Of a DNA stretch of 58,199 bases, positions 49,450-57,065 are shown in pieces; the first letter of the stretch is position 1; the number at the start of each line of letters is the position of its first letter. The DNA is from an uncultured Pseudoflavonifractor sp. (GTDB lineage Bacteria > Bacillota > Clostridia > Oscillospirales > Oscillospiraceae): contig NZ_CALXEG010000013.1 of NCBI RefSeq assembly GCF_944387275.1, forward strand, positions 1 through 58,199, in the 5' to 3' direction. Under the pieces are notes generated by a model that saw nothing but the letters and a program-made list of their open reading frames with translations, was not told where the DNA came from and made no database searches. The position numbers were made by a program, and so were the translations under genes.

Positions 49450-49953
49450 TTACCCATCCAGCACCGCAGCTATCCGCGCCAACCCCGTCCCCAGGCCTTC
49501 AGAGCCCACGCACCGGCTGGGGCGGGTGTTGACCGCGTGGTCCAGCAGGGGCTGGGCCTGGCTGGCGGCGTCCAGGCACAGGTCCAGGGCCAGCACATCC
49601 TCCCAGGCCCGGTTGAGGAAGGCGACCTCCCGGCGGCCGTGGGTGCGGGTGACGGCAGCGGAGCCCGCCTGCTGCAGGTATTGCTCTGCCTGCTCCTGCG
49701 CGAATCCGGCGGCGGCGAGGCTATCGGCCAGACCTGTCCGGAACAGACCGGGAATGTCCGCCCACAAGAGGGGCGGTACATCATAGCGCACAAAGGCGTA
49801 CCGGCTGTGGCAGTGGACGGCCAGCAGACACTTGCGGCCCCGCAGGTCGATCACATGGAGATCCCAGCAAAAGCGCCGGTCGGGCTCTGAGCCCCAGGCC
49901 GGCGTTTTCATGCGCAGAAAGCGCTGGAGAGGGAAGGTCAGGCCCAGCTCCAT
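49450..49953 (-). CDS. Unknown 167-residue protein (DUF6933-like)
   Basis: A soluble protein that resembles the DUF6933 family in its pattern FCWDLHVIDLRGRKCLLAVH followed by a YAFVRYDVP strand and alternating helices (LWADIPGLFRTGLADSLAAA, EQAEQYLQQAG), and ends in a segment TRPSRCVGSEG. The family assignment is by eye. Its ATG at 49953 overlaps the stop of the phosphoesterase gene by one base, with GAGGTG upstream, so it is last in a coupled minus-strand operon. Function unknown. Confidence 0.75.
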   Translation of the reverse strand: MELGLTFPLQRFLRMKTPAWGSEPDRRFCWDLHVIDLRGRKCLLAVHCHSRYAFVRYDVPPLLWADIPGLFRTGLADSLAAAGFAQEQAEQYLQQAGSAAVTRTHGRREVAFLNRAWEDVLALDLCLDAASQAQPLLDHAVNTRPSRCVGSEGLGTGLARIAAVLDG

Positions 49954-50411
49954 CACGTCACCTCGTGGGGGATGGTGATCTTCTCCACCTGAATGTTTCC
50001 GTTCTCCGCCTCTGCCATCATCATGGTGATCTCCTGGTGGAAACGGCGGGGGCCGCAGGAGCCGGGATTGAGCCAGAGAAGGCCGTCTTTCTCCTCCTGC
50101 ACATATTTGTGGGAGTGGCCGAACACCACTGCATCCACCCCGGAGAGGTCCGGCGGGACCTCTTTTTTGTTGTGGACCATGTAAAAGGTCACGCCGCCCA
50201 GGGTGACGGTGAGGTGGTGGGGGATGGCCTCCGCCCACTCCTTGTCGTTGTTGCCCCGGACGATGTAGAGCGGGGCAAACTGCCCCAGCATATCCACGAT
50301 GCTCTGCCTGTTGATGTCTCCGCCGTGCAGGATGGCGTCGGCGGTTTTCAGAAGCTCCGCCACCTCCGGCCGCAGCAGGCCGTGGGTGTCGGAGAGAATG
50401 GCGATCTTCAT
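49953..50411 (-). CDS. YfcE/MJ0936-type metallophosphoesterase
   Basis: A 152-residue calcineurin-like phosphoesterase with the metal-binding motifs in order: ILSDTHG (DxH), LHGGDIN (GD), VRGNNDKEW (GNxD), YMVHNKKE (H) and FGHSHKYV (GHxH). Such enzymes hydrolyse phosphodiesters with Mn or Ni. Start overlaps the SDR stop by four bases. Physiological substrate not known. Confidence 0.94.
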   Translation of the reverse strand: MKIAILSDTHGLLRPEVAELLKTADAILHGGDINRQSIVDMLGQFAPLYIVRGNNDKEWAEAIPHHLTVTLGGVTFYMVHNKKEVPPDLSGVDAVVFGHSHKYVQEEKDGLLWLNPGSCGPRRFHQEITMMMAEAENGNIQVEKITIPHEVT

Positions 50412-51124
50412 CCGTCTCCACCCTCCCCCAGGGTCCAGCCGAAGTCGTTGTGGTAGATCATCAGGCGGGTCATGCCGCCGTCGATGCAGATATTCTCCCC
50501 GGTAATAAAGCCCGCCTTGTCCGAGCAGAGGTAGAGGGCCATATTGGCGATGTCCAGGGGGTTGCCCACCCGTCCGGCGGGCTGCTGGACCGCGTCCGGG
50601 CCCTTGTAGACGGTGTAGTTGGTGTCGATCCAGCCGGGGGAGATGGAGTTCACCCGCACCTTGCCCGCCAGGCTCACCGCCAGGGCGTGGGTCAGGGCGG
50701 AGATGCCCCCTTTGGCCGCCGTGTAGCTCTCCGTCTGGGGCTGGCTCATCCGGTCCCGGGAGGAGGAGATGTTCACGATGGCCGCCCCGGGGGCAAAGTG
50801 GGGCGCAAACAGCTTGGTGAGGTAAAAAGGCGCGGTGACGCCCACCCGCAGGGCGTAGTTGAACTCCTCATAGGTGCATTCGCCGATGCCCTTCATGAGC
50901 GGCAGGGCGTTGTTGACCAGATAGTCCACATGGCCGTAGTCGGCGATGACCTTGTGCGCGAAATCCTCCAGGACTGCCTGGTCGGCCAGATCGCCCACGT
51001 AGTAATCGTTGGGCAGCAGGTCGATGACGCACACCGCGGCCCCCGCCTTGCGGAATTCGTCGGCGATGGCCTTGCCGATGCCCTTGGCGCCGCCGGTGAC
51101 CACGGCGATTTTGTTTTCAAACAC
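50408..51124 (-). CDS. Short-chain dehydrogenase/reductase
   Basis: A 238-residue classical SDR: NAD(P) motif VVTGGAKGIGKAIADEF (TGxxxGIG), the NNA motif in YLVNNALPLMKG, catalytic Ser in IVNISSSRDR, YxxxK in ESYTAAKGG, and RVNSISPGWIDT with the C-terminal GENICIDGGM. It reduces or oxidises a hydroxyl/keto group; substrate unknown. Head of the 51124-49450 operon. Confidence 0.94.
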   Translation of the reverse strand: MFENKIAVVTGGAKGIGKAIADEFRKAGAAVCVIDLLPNDYYVGDLADQAVLEDFAHKVIADYGHVDYLVNNALPLMKGIGECTYEEFNYALRVGVTAPFYLTKLFAPHFAPGAAIVNISSSRDRMSQPQTESYTAAKGGISALTHALAVSLAGKVRVNSISPGWIDTNYTVYKGPDAVQQPAGRVGNPLDIANMALYLCSDKAGFITGENICIDGGMTRLMIYHNDFGWTLGEGGDG

Positions 51125-51136
51125 GGTCCTTCCTCC

Positions 51137-51451
51137 TCAGTCTGCATCCTCATCCAGCGTCTCCACCAGAAAGCTCACCGGACGGAAACCGTCGTTGCAG
51201 GAGAGCATGGCGGATTTGGGATTCTTCATCCACCCGTCGTAGAAGTTTTCTCCCCCGTGGCTCAGGGCCAGCACAAAGGGGGAGAGGGTGTCCCAGGCGC
51301 TCTGGCAGAAGCCCTCCGGCCTCTCCCAGCCGTTGGCGATGAACACCTGTCCCAGCTCCATGTCGCAGGCATGGGAGATGGGGTTCTCATACCGGACCAT
51401 CAGGTCCTCGTACCGGGTGATGCGCATGACGGTGATCCTGCATTTTTTCAT
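51137..51451 (-). CDS. TIGR04076 family protein
   Basis: A 104-residue protein of the TIGR04076 family: MKKCRITVMRITRYEDLM, CDMELGQVFIANGWERPEGF, CQSAWDTLSPFVLALSHGG, DGFRPVSFLVE. These small proteins contain a conserved Cys set (C-x-x-x and PEGFC), and are often found near Fe-S or redox genes; function unknown. ATG at 51451 overlaps the deformylase-like stop by four bases. Confidence 0.88.
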   Translation of the reverse strand: MKKCRITVMRITRYEDLMVRYENPISHACDMELGQVFIANGWERPEGFCQSAWDTLSPFVLALSHGGENFYDGWMKNPKSAMLSCNDGFRPVSFLVETLDEDAD

Positions 51452-51858
51452 ATGATGATGCCCTCGCAGTGGTCGATCTCGTGCTGGATGATCTGGGCGG
51501 TCCAGCCGGTAAAGGTCTTCGTCCGCTCCTGAAACTTCTCGTTCTGCCAGCGCACCTTGATGGACTTCCACCGCCTGGCCGGGCGGAGGCCGGTGAGGGA
51601 GAGGCAGCCCTCTTCCGCGTCATAGGGTTCGGACCTTTTGATGATCTCCGGGTTGAACATGACCATGTAGGAGCCCTCGTTGTCAAAGGCGATGATGCGC
51701 TTGTTGACGCCGATCATGTTGGCGGCCATGCCCACGCAGCCGTCCTTGTGGTGCTCCAGGGTCTCCAGCAGGTCGGCGGCAGTCTGAATATCGTCCAGTG
51801 TGGCCGGCTCCGCCTTTTGAGCCAGAAAGGTCTCGTCTTTGCAGATGTCCCGAATCAT
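51448..51858 (-). CDS. Peptide-deformylase-like protein with altered motif 1
   Basis: A 136-residue short peptide deformylase homologue. Motif 2 EGCLS and motif 3 QHEIDH, which provide Cys and two His metal ligands plus the catalytic Glu, are intact. Motif 1, usually G-[LA]-A-A-x-Q, reads VGMAANMIG, so the oxyanion-stabilising Gln is Met. The enzyme may still bind metal but its deformylase activity is uncertain; it is probably not the main housekeeping deformylase. AGGAGG precedes ATG. Coupled to the TIGR04076 gene. Confidence 0.88.
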   Translation of the reverse strand: MIRDICKDETFLAQKAEPATLDDIQTAADLLETLEHHKDGCVGMAANMIGVNKRIIAFDNEGSYMVMFNPEIIKRSEPYDAEEGCLSLTGLRPARRWKSIKVRWQNEKFQERTKTFTGWTAQIIQHEIDHCEGIII

Positions 51859-51859
51859 A

Positions 51860-52477
51860 TCAGGCCTCCTGATCCGGCTGCTGCCCGTCGTGGGCCTGCC
51901 ACTGGCATTCCATCAGGCGCATCTGGGAGAACACCGCCGTAAAGGAGGAGTCCTCAGGAGAGCAGGTGTAGAGGCCGAAACGGATGATGCCGCCGCCCTT
52001 GTGCATGTGGCAGATGCGCATCTGGCTGAAGTTGACCCCGTCCCGGGAGCATTCGATCCGGTAGTCGTCCTCCCGCCGGCTGAGGCGGTACCACATGGTG
52101 CGGATGCTGCCGTCAATGGCGGTGGTGGCCCAGTCGGAATACCCCCCGTTGGTGACCACGCTGCCGAGATGCTGGAACGCGCCGTTTTCATATTCCACCG
52201 AGGCCTTGAGCCAGTTTTCGCTGTCCAGGTAGAGGACGATCCCGCACTGGTCAAAGCGGTGCTTGCTGTCGGTGAAGTCGGTCTTGACCACAAAGCTGAA
52301 GTATGGTTCCGCGGTCTCCATCTGCAGGACCGGGGCATTGTCGTTGCGGAAGTGATAATAGGTGCGCTGCCACAGATCGGTGTGGGGCAGCGTGGTGATC
52401 TCGATCCAGTCCGGAGAGATGCGGCAGTGCTCCGGCGCTCTGGTCCAGGCCAGCTTGTTCACGTCAAAATTCATCAT
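51860..52477 (-). CDS. DUF1349 family protein
   Basis: A 205-residue concanavalin A-like protein of the DUF1349 family: ITTLPHTDLWQRTYYHFRND, FSFVVKTDFTDSKHRFDQCG, LYLDSENWLKASVEYENG, HLGSVVTNGGYSDWATTAID and TMWYRLSRREDDYRIECSRD. The start at 52477 follows GGAGG. No signal peptide, so cytoplasmic, possibly carbohydrate binding. It ends one base before the deformylase-like start, so the two form one unit. Confidence 0.9.
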   Translation of the reverse strand: MMNFDVNKLAWTRAPEHCRISPDWIEITTLPHTDLWQRTYYHFRNDNAPVLQMETAEPYFSFVVKTDFTDSKHRFDQCGIVLYLDSENWLKASVEYENGAFQHLGSVVTNGGYSDWATTAIDGSIRTMWYRLSRREDDYRIECSRDGVNFSQMRICHMHKGGGIIRFGLYTCSPEDSSFTAVFSQMRLMECQWQAHDGQQPDQEA

Positions 52478-52541
52478 TCCAATTCCTCCATGGTTCATAA
52501 TTCCGCTGCGGGCGCTTTACCGGGAAAACAGGGCGCCGCAG

Positions 52542-53282
52542 TCATCTGCCCCACCCCAGCACGACCTGAAGCGTGGCCTCCGTGGCCGAGGGGAAGTTCT
52601 TTTGCACCTGCCGATAGATCAGCTCTTTGGACTGGGCGGGGTCCAGCCTGTAGGCGGAGGAGATGTGCTCACAGCCCCAAAGCGCCTCCGGGGTGCTGTA
52701 GACCGAGATGGGCCATCCGTAGGGCTGGCCCTTTTTGTTGAGGCGCTGCCGGAAGTCCCGGATCAGCAGATAGCCGCCCATCTGAAGGTCGGTCACCGTG
52801 CCTTCAAAGTTCTTCTCGCCCTCTTTTCCAAACCCGGCCAGGCGCTTGAGATCGAAGGAGTACAGCTCATCCTTGGCGGTGAACTGGTCCATGATCCGCT
52901 TCTGGCGCAAGCTGGCCAGTTCCTCGTCCCAGCGGCTGTCGAAGTCGTAGCCGTCCCTCCGCCAGTTGGCGAAGTGGGGGAACCAGGCCCTGGAGATGAA
53001 CCCGGCCTTTTTGCCGAAGAACTTGCCGTAGGCCACCTGGCCGCTGTGGGCGATGAGCTGCCGCCACTCCCAGGGGTCCTGTTCCGGGTCACCGCTCCAC
53101 CAGGAGCGGGCGGAGGTGTGCTCCTCGGCAGAGAAACCGTCAATCTCGTTCTTGAAGAGAGGCAGAAATCCGATTTCATCGATCCAGCGGATCAGTTCCT
53201 GCCAGCTGCGGATGCGGCAGGGGTCGTCCCAGTCCAGACCCCGCATGATCCATGCTCCGTTCTCAATGGCCACGGCAGACAT
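52542..53282 (-). CDS. AlkZ-related protein
   Basis: About 246 residues, matching the clostridial group named AlkZ-related: RIRSWQELIRWIDEIGFLPL, FSAEEHTSARSWWSGDPEQD, PWEWRQLIAHSGQVAYGKFF, KKAGFISRAWFPHFANWRRD and GYDFDSRWDEELASLRQKR. AlkZ is a DNA glycosylase acting on interstrand crosslinks, but this group lacks an assigned reaction. ATG at 53282 directly abuts the GAGGAG site; GTG at 53273, nine bases after it, may be the real start. A TATAAT -10 lies at 53307-53312. Confidence 0.85.
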   Translation of the reverse strand: MSAVAIENGAWIMRGLDWDDPCRIRSWQELIRWIDEIGFLPLFKNEIDGFSAEEHTSARSWWSGDPEQDPWEWRQLIAHSGQVAYGKFFGKKAGFISRAWFPHFANWRRDGYDFDSRWDEELASLRQKRIMDQFTAKDELYSFDLKRLAGFGKEGEKNFEGTVTDLQMGGYLLIRDFRQRLNKKGQPYGWPISVYSTPEALWGCEHISSAYRLDPAQSKELIYRQVQKNFPSATEATLQVVLGWGR

Positions 53283-53406
53283 CTCCTCTTCCAGCTTGTT
53301 ACAGGCATTATAACACAGCGGTGGAGGAAATGCCACGCCGGCCTGTGGGCATGGACCCAGTGGAGCCGGGAACATGGTTGTTCCCGGCTCCACTGCCGAT
53401 CTGATA

Positions 53407-53523
53407 TCATTGATATGGGGAGCCGGCGGGACCGATGTTTTCCAGAATATCTTCCATCCCCTTGTAGGCCATGGGGCGCTCGTCCAGGGTGGCCTTGCTC
53501 ACCGAGGATGTGATCTGTGACAT
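53407..53523 (-). pseudogene. RtcB tail fragment
   Basis: A 38-codon frame with an AGGAG site and ATG whose product (KATLDERPMAYKGMEDILEN) matches the C-terminal stretch of RtcB RNA ligases, where the ASLDEAPMAYK-like motif sits near the end. The catalytic body of RtcB is absent, and the frame stops after GSPYQ. Best read as a remnant left by deletion; since it keeps a ribosome site and start it could still make a small peptide. Confidence 0.6.
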
Positions 53524-53541
53524 GGCAGTTTCTCCTGAATG

Positions 53542-54063
53542 TTATTCTTTTTCCATCAGCCCTTCGGCCTGCATCCGGATCACATAGAAGGTCCGCACCC
53601 AGTCCAGTTCCCGCTCCATGGATTCCTCCAAAGCCAGCAGACGGCGCTTTCCCAGCCTGCGGTCCAGGAGAGCGAAGATACGGACAAGGGGATTTTCACT
53701 GACAAGGCTTTTCTCAAGGCTCTGGTTGTCAAATATCCCAAACGCCTCATAGAAAAAACCGTTGTCAAAACAGCCGTCGTTCAGTGTCCCCTCATGAGCC
53801 AGGCGGAAGGGTGTCTTTGAGTCATTTTCTCCAGCGCCCTCTCGCTGCAGGGCCTGATATCTGTTCCAGTAATTTTGCTCATAGGCATAGTAGTTGCTCC
53901 GCAGAACTTCCACACCGTCCAGTCGGATAGCCGCTCGACCGATTTGGTCATGACTTTCCCGATAGCTGGCGGCAAAGTATTGGATATGTCCCCGGAGTGC
54001 GGGGCACAGGTAATCCTGCTCCAGTTTGTTCCTGATTCCGCTCCAAGTCGACACGCTTGCCAT
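53542..54063 (-). CDS. SF0329-like hypothetical protein
   Basis: A 173-residue soluble protein: STWSGIRNKLEQDYLCPALR, GHIQYFAASYRESHDQIGRA, AIRLDGVEVLRSNYYAYE, then a FDNGFFYEAFGIFDNQSLEK segment and a helical C-terminus. The layout fits the group annotated as SF0329 family. AAGGGAG lies seven bases before ATG at 54063. It is the last intact gene before the decayed zone; function unknown. Confidence 0.82.
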   Translation of the reverse strand: MASVSTWSGIRNKLEQDYLCPALRGHIQYFAASYRESHDQIGRAAIRLDGVEVLRSNYYAYEQNYWNRYQALQREGAGENDSKTPFRLAHEGTLNDGCFDNGFFYEAFGIFDNQSLEKSLVSENPLVRIFALLDRRLGKRRLLALEESMERELDWVRTFYVIRMQAEGLMEKE

Positions 54064-54129
54064 ATCACCACTCCCTTTGATGCCATGATATCTCAGTCCG
54101 CAACCGCTCCACCGATACTCGAACTTCTT

Positions 54130-54671
54130 TCCGCTGGCCATCCTCTACATCGCAGCCCCATAGGATCAGACCGCCACTTGTCCAGCGTTTCCTGCACCAC
54201 TTCGGTGTCGGTTTTGCCTTCCGGCAGGGCAGTGATCAGTGCGTCCCGAACATCATCCGGTGCACGTTAGTAGAGCTCACATGGGTAGAATACCCTTGCG
54301 GCCAGCGCTGCCCGCTGGATCTCCGGGGTGATGGCGGCCCGGTAGCCCAGCAGATGCCAGAAGTCGGTGAGCTCCGGGTCCTCCATATTACCCAGCCGCT
54401 GAATATTCTGAATCAGTCTTCTCTGCTTTTCAGCAATTTGTTCCGGCGTCCAGGCTTATGCGGCCTTTCAATCCTGCTCAGATTTGCATTTCCAGCATAA
54501 ACCATCATAGCACAAGGGTGTCCCCCAGCCGGGGCAGGTGTATTTCAGACGCATACGCTTTGACTCCTTTCGCAAGATAGGAAAAACGCCCTTAGAACTT
54601 ACATCAATGAAATCCCAGAAACCGTTCTCCGCAAGGTATTTTTTCAAGTCAGGCATATCAATTTTTAACAC
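54130..54671 (-). pseudogene. Decayed zinc-ribbon protein gene
   Basis: One minus-strand frame reads through about 540 bases with protein-like content but three in-frame stops (TGA 54468-54470, TAA 54456-54458, TAA 54267-54269). It contains a Cys-rich LKYTCPGWGTPLCYDGLCWK segment, then AWTPEQIAEKQRRLIQNIQR, FWHLLGYRAAITPEIQRAAL and, after the last stop, RAPDDVRDALITALPEGKTD. The frame is kept across all three stops, so point mutations probably inactivated a single gene of at least 180 codons. The family is not recognised. Confidence 0.6.
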
Positions 54672-54713
54672 GTCTAAACAAAAATTACCGGCCCGGCGAC
54701 AGGAGAACTTACC

Positions 54714-55400
54714 TCACTTGCTCAGGAGCCAACAAAGGCCTGCGGCGGTGCGCGCTACAGCATGGTTGTAGTGATTGCCTGGATTCAGCTGGAACACTGT
54801 ATCAATACCCTTACCTTGATAGAAAGCATGAATCTCCTCTGTGTTCTGTCGGACACTTTTCAGAACAGGATTGCGGGTTTTGCTCTCCTTGTCTCCAAGG
54901 GAGAAGTACATGTGCTCCGGTCGACTCTTCGGCTCATGGGAGAAGATGTACTCCTTCATTCCGGGGAACCAGAGAGAGCCGGACATGCTGCCCACACGGG
55001 AAAACAGGTCCGTCTGGTAGATGGAATACAGCGCAAACAGCCCTGCCAGAGAGTACCCGGCGATCCCTCGCCAACGAGGGACTCCGGTAATCTCTTTCTC
55101 TGCTGCTGGAATAATTTCTTCGGCCAGAAGCCACAGATAGTCGTCCGCGCCGCCGGTGCAGGGCTGGGCATTTTTGAAGGCAGGCGGACTGTCCCAGGGC
55201 ACCATGTCGTGGTTCCAGTCCAGATCACTGATCGCCACCAATGTGAACGGTGGGCAGCCGGCAGCCTGTGCGGACTCATATACCTTCTGGCCCTCGTCAG
55301 AGAAGGTGTTGAGATAGATAATAGGCACAGTTGCTTCAAGACTTGGAAAAATGGATATCGTTTTGCCCTTAGTTGAGAAGGTATACATAGCTTGAATCAT
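54714..55400 (-). CDS. Alpha/beta-fold esterase-like protein
   Basis: A 228-residue protein of the esterase D-like group: VPIIYLNTF at the N-terminus, FTLVAISDLDWNHDMVPWDS, the nucleophile elbow IAGYSLAGLFALYSIYQTD with Ser, and a His in LNPGNHYNHAVART. The ribosome site before ATG at 55400 is weak. It has no obvious partner gene and lies in the AT-richer zone. Likely a serine esterase; whether it is expressed is uncertain. Confidence 0.82.
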   Translation of the reverse strand: MIQAMYTFSTKGKTISIFPSLEATVPIIYLNTFSDEGQKVYESAQAAGCPPFTLVAISDLDWNHDMVPWDSPPAFKNAQPCTGGADDYLWLLAEEIIPAAEKEITGVPRWRGIAGYSLAGLFALYSIYQTDLFSRVGSMSGSLWFPGMKEYIFSHEPKSRPEHMYFSLGDKESKTRNPVLKSVRQNTEEIHAFYQGKGIDTVFQLNPGNHYNHAVARTAAGLCWLLSK

Positions 55401-55725
55401 CCGCTTTCTATTTTGACAGGGGGCTACACAAAGAATAGTCCTGCTTATTGGACAAATATGACGTTAAACTGATTCACCAATGACGGGAAGAGAGTCGTCG
55501 TCAGAGCTAGACAGCTTTGTTGATATTTTCCAACAAGTCCTTGTTGGATTTCGGAATTCCAGTTATACTAATTACAATATACATCCGCAAAAAGAATATA
55601 GGAAGAGTGAAATACATGATGCCTGTTTCACGGACGAGAACGGGGATTATATTGAAAATACGGAATTTGCACATATAGAGGATAAGTGAGTCCAAATATC
55701 AAGACAACAGGGAGAAAAACGGAAA
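55401..55725. other. AT-rich gap without supported genes
   Basis: About 325 AT-rich bases. Short frames exist on both strands (for example 55480-55689 on the plus strand), but none has a ribosome site or a recognisable product. A purine-rich stretch GACAACAGGGAGAAAAACGG before 55726 provides the site for the next gene. Confidence 0.4.
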
Positions 55726-56424
55726 ATGGGAAGAATTGTTGCAATATCGGGCGGTGATTTGAGTTCAACAAGACCGCTGAATCTTCATGCAATCAAATTA
55801 TCGGGTAAAACCAATCCGAATGTTTTGTTTGTAGGAACTGCAAGCAGAGATGCCGATGGATATATCGCTTCAATCGAAAAGGAATATAAAAATCTCGGTT
55901 GTCAAGTAAAAAGCCTTTGTTTGGTAACGAAATCGTATAGGAATGAGGATATTGATAATCTATTGTCGTGGGCTGATATTGTTTATGTTGGCGGCGGCGA
56001 TGCCGTTTCTATGATGCTTGTTTGGAAACAGCATGGATTAGATGAAAAACTGAAAGAAATATATAGAAAAGATGCCGCTGTGCTGACTGGTCTAAGTGCC
56101 GGTGCGATTTGTTGGTTTAATTGCGGTCATAGCGATAGCGATTCTTTCCACGGCAATGAGGATTGTCATTATTGTTGGGCAGATGGAATGTTAAACTTTT
56201 TTGATTACGCTTTTTGTCCTCATTACAACGAGGCTGGGCGTGAGTCATTCGATAGTATGCTGAAAGAAAAGAAGCTGACCGGTTTGGCTATGGAGAACGA
56301 TACTGCATTTGTTGAAAACAATGGTAATCAGTATTTTATAAAAAGTAATTCTTCCGCAAAGGCATTTGAAATTCGATATAAAAATGGATTGATGGAGAAG
56401 AAACCAATCGAGTTTTTGATATGA
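55726..56424 (+). CDS. Peptidase S51-like (peptidase E-type) protein
   Basis: A 232-residue peptidase S51 homologue: VLFVGTASRDADGYIASIEK, DIVYVGGGDAVSMMLVWKQH, the nucleophile elbow VLTGLSAGAICWF with Ser, FCPHYNEAGRESF and GLAMENDTAFVEN. Related enzymes hydrolyse Asp-X dipeptides. Its base composition is far more AT-rich than the flanking chromosome, which suggests horizontal acquisition. Confidence 0.92.
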   Translation: MGRIVAISGGDLSSTRPLNLHAIKLSGKTNPNVLFVGTASRDADGYIASIEKEYKNLGCQVKSLCLVTKSYRNEDIDNLLSWADIVYVGGGDAVSMMLVWKQHGLDEKLKEIYRKDAAVLTGLSAGAICWFNCGHSDSDSFHGNEDCHYCWADGMLNFFDYAFCPHYNEAGRESFDSMLKEKKLTGLAMENDTAFVENNGNQYFIKSNSSAKAFEIRYKNGLMEKKPIEFLI

Positions 56425-56528
56425 TAAGGGCTAAATAATTATGATAATGAACGCTTGGATCACGGTGAACGAGATTGATTAGTATGCGTTTTGTCCGGCA
56501 GATGTGGAGATCTTGAGGAGGATAAAAG

Positions 56529-56709
56529 ATGCTTACTAAAGCCTGTCACAAGGTGGTGCGTGACCGCATTCCGGAGGTCATGTAAGCTGTCGTGAAAGCC
56601 TGCGGCTGGATGCTGGAAGAACTGGAGCAGCTGCGGGCGGACAAGGACGCCAAACGGGGATGGATTTGAGAAAAAGACCCTTTTGAGAGAAGTAAAGGAG
56701 GATTGCTGA
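56529..56709 (+). pseudogene. MazG-like pyrophosphohydrolase remnant
   Basis: The frame opens ATG CTT ACT and reads HKVVRDRIPEVM then a stop, matching the KLVRDKIPEI start of phosphoribosyl-ATP pyrophosphohydrolase-like (MazG superfamily) proteins. It resumes as AVVKACGWMLEELEQLRADK, which is the C-terminal part, and after a frameshift ends GFEKKTLLREVKEDC. The whole catalytic centre with the EExxE helices is missing, so a large internal deletion, a stop and a frameshift have destroyed it. Confidence 0.7.
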
Positions 56710-57060
56710 ATGGATATTGCAAGAGCAAAAGAACTATTATCTGCTTTGGCTGACGGCATCGACCCCTTCACTGGAGAACTTTTACCGCGAAATCATGTAT
56801 GCAATCAGCCTGAAATGATACGGGCTTTTCATGAAATTTTGAATGTGATCCCTTCAGCATCCCGAAAGAAAAGCCTGCCTCGCAACGCAGGAAAACCTTG
56901 GACAGATATTGAGGAAGAAAAATTACTGGACGAATTTGATTCGGGAATGACGACTTCTGCGATTGCCAAGGAACACGGCAGAAGCAGAGGAGCCATTGAG
57001 TCCAGATTAGCGGATCTCGGGAAAATCACAGATACATACTTTAACAGAAAACAGAGGTGA
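56710..57060 (+). CDS. Small HTH-like hypothetical protein
   Basis: A 116-residue protein with a conserved-looking N-terminal segment (IDPFTGELLPRNHVCNQPEM, then IRAFHEIL) and a C-terminal helix-turn-helix (KPWTDIEEEKLLDEFDSGMT, TSAIAKEHGRSRGAIESRLA) like DNA-binding domains of recombinase or response-regulator type. GGAGG precedes ATG by seven bases; the start touches the end of the MazG-like remnant. Appears intact. Role unknown. Confidence 0.8.
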   Translation: MDIARAKELLSALADGIDPFTGELLPRNHVCNQPEMIRAFHEILNVIPSASRKKSLPRNAGKPWTDIEEEKLLDEFDSGMTTSAIAKEHGRSRGAIESRLADLGKITDTYFNRKQR

Positions 57061-57065
57061 CCTCC

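Noticed and set aside
54456-54470. TGA as a selenocysteine or recoded codon in the zinc-ribbon frame
   Set aside because: The same frame is also broken by two TAA codons, so decay is the simpler reading; no recoding hairpin was seen.
55480-55689. A 69-codon plus-strand frame in the AT-rich gap
   Set aside because: No ribosome site, no family resemblance, and a competing frame on the opposite strand; AT-rich DNA gives such frames by chance only moderately often, but support is lacking.
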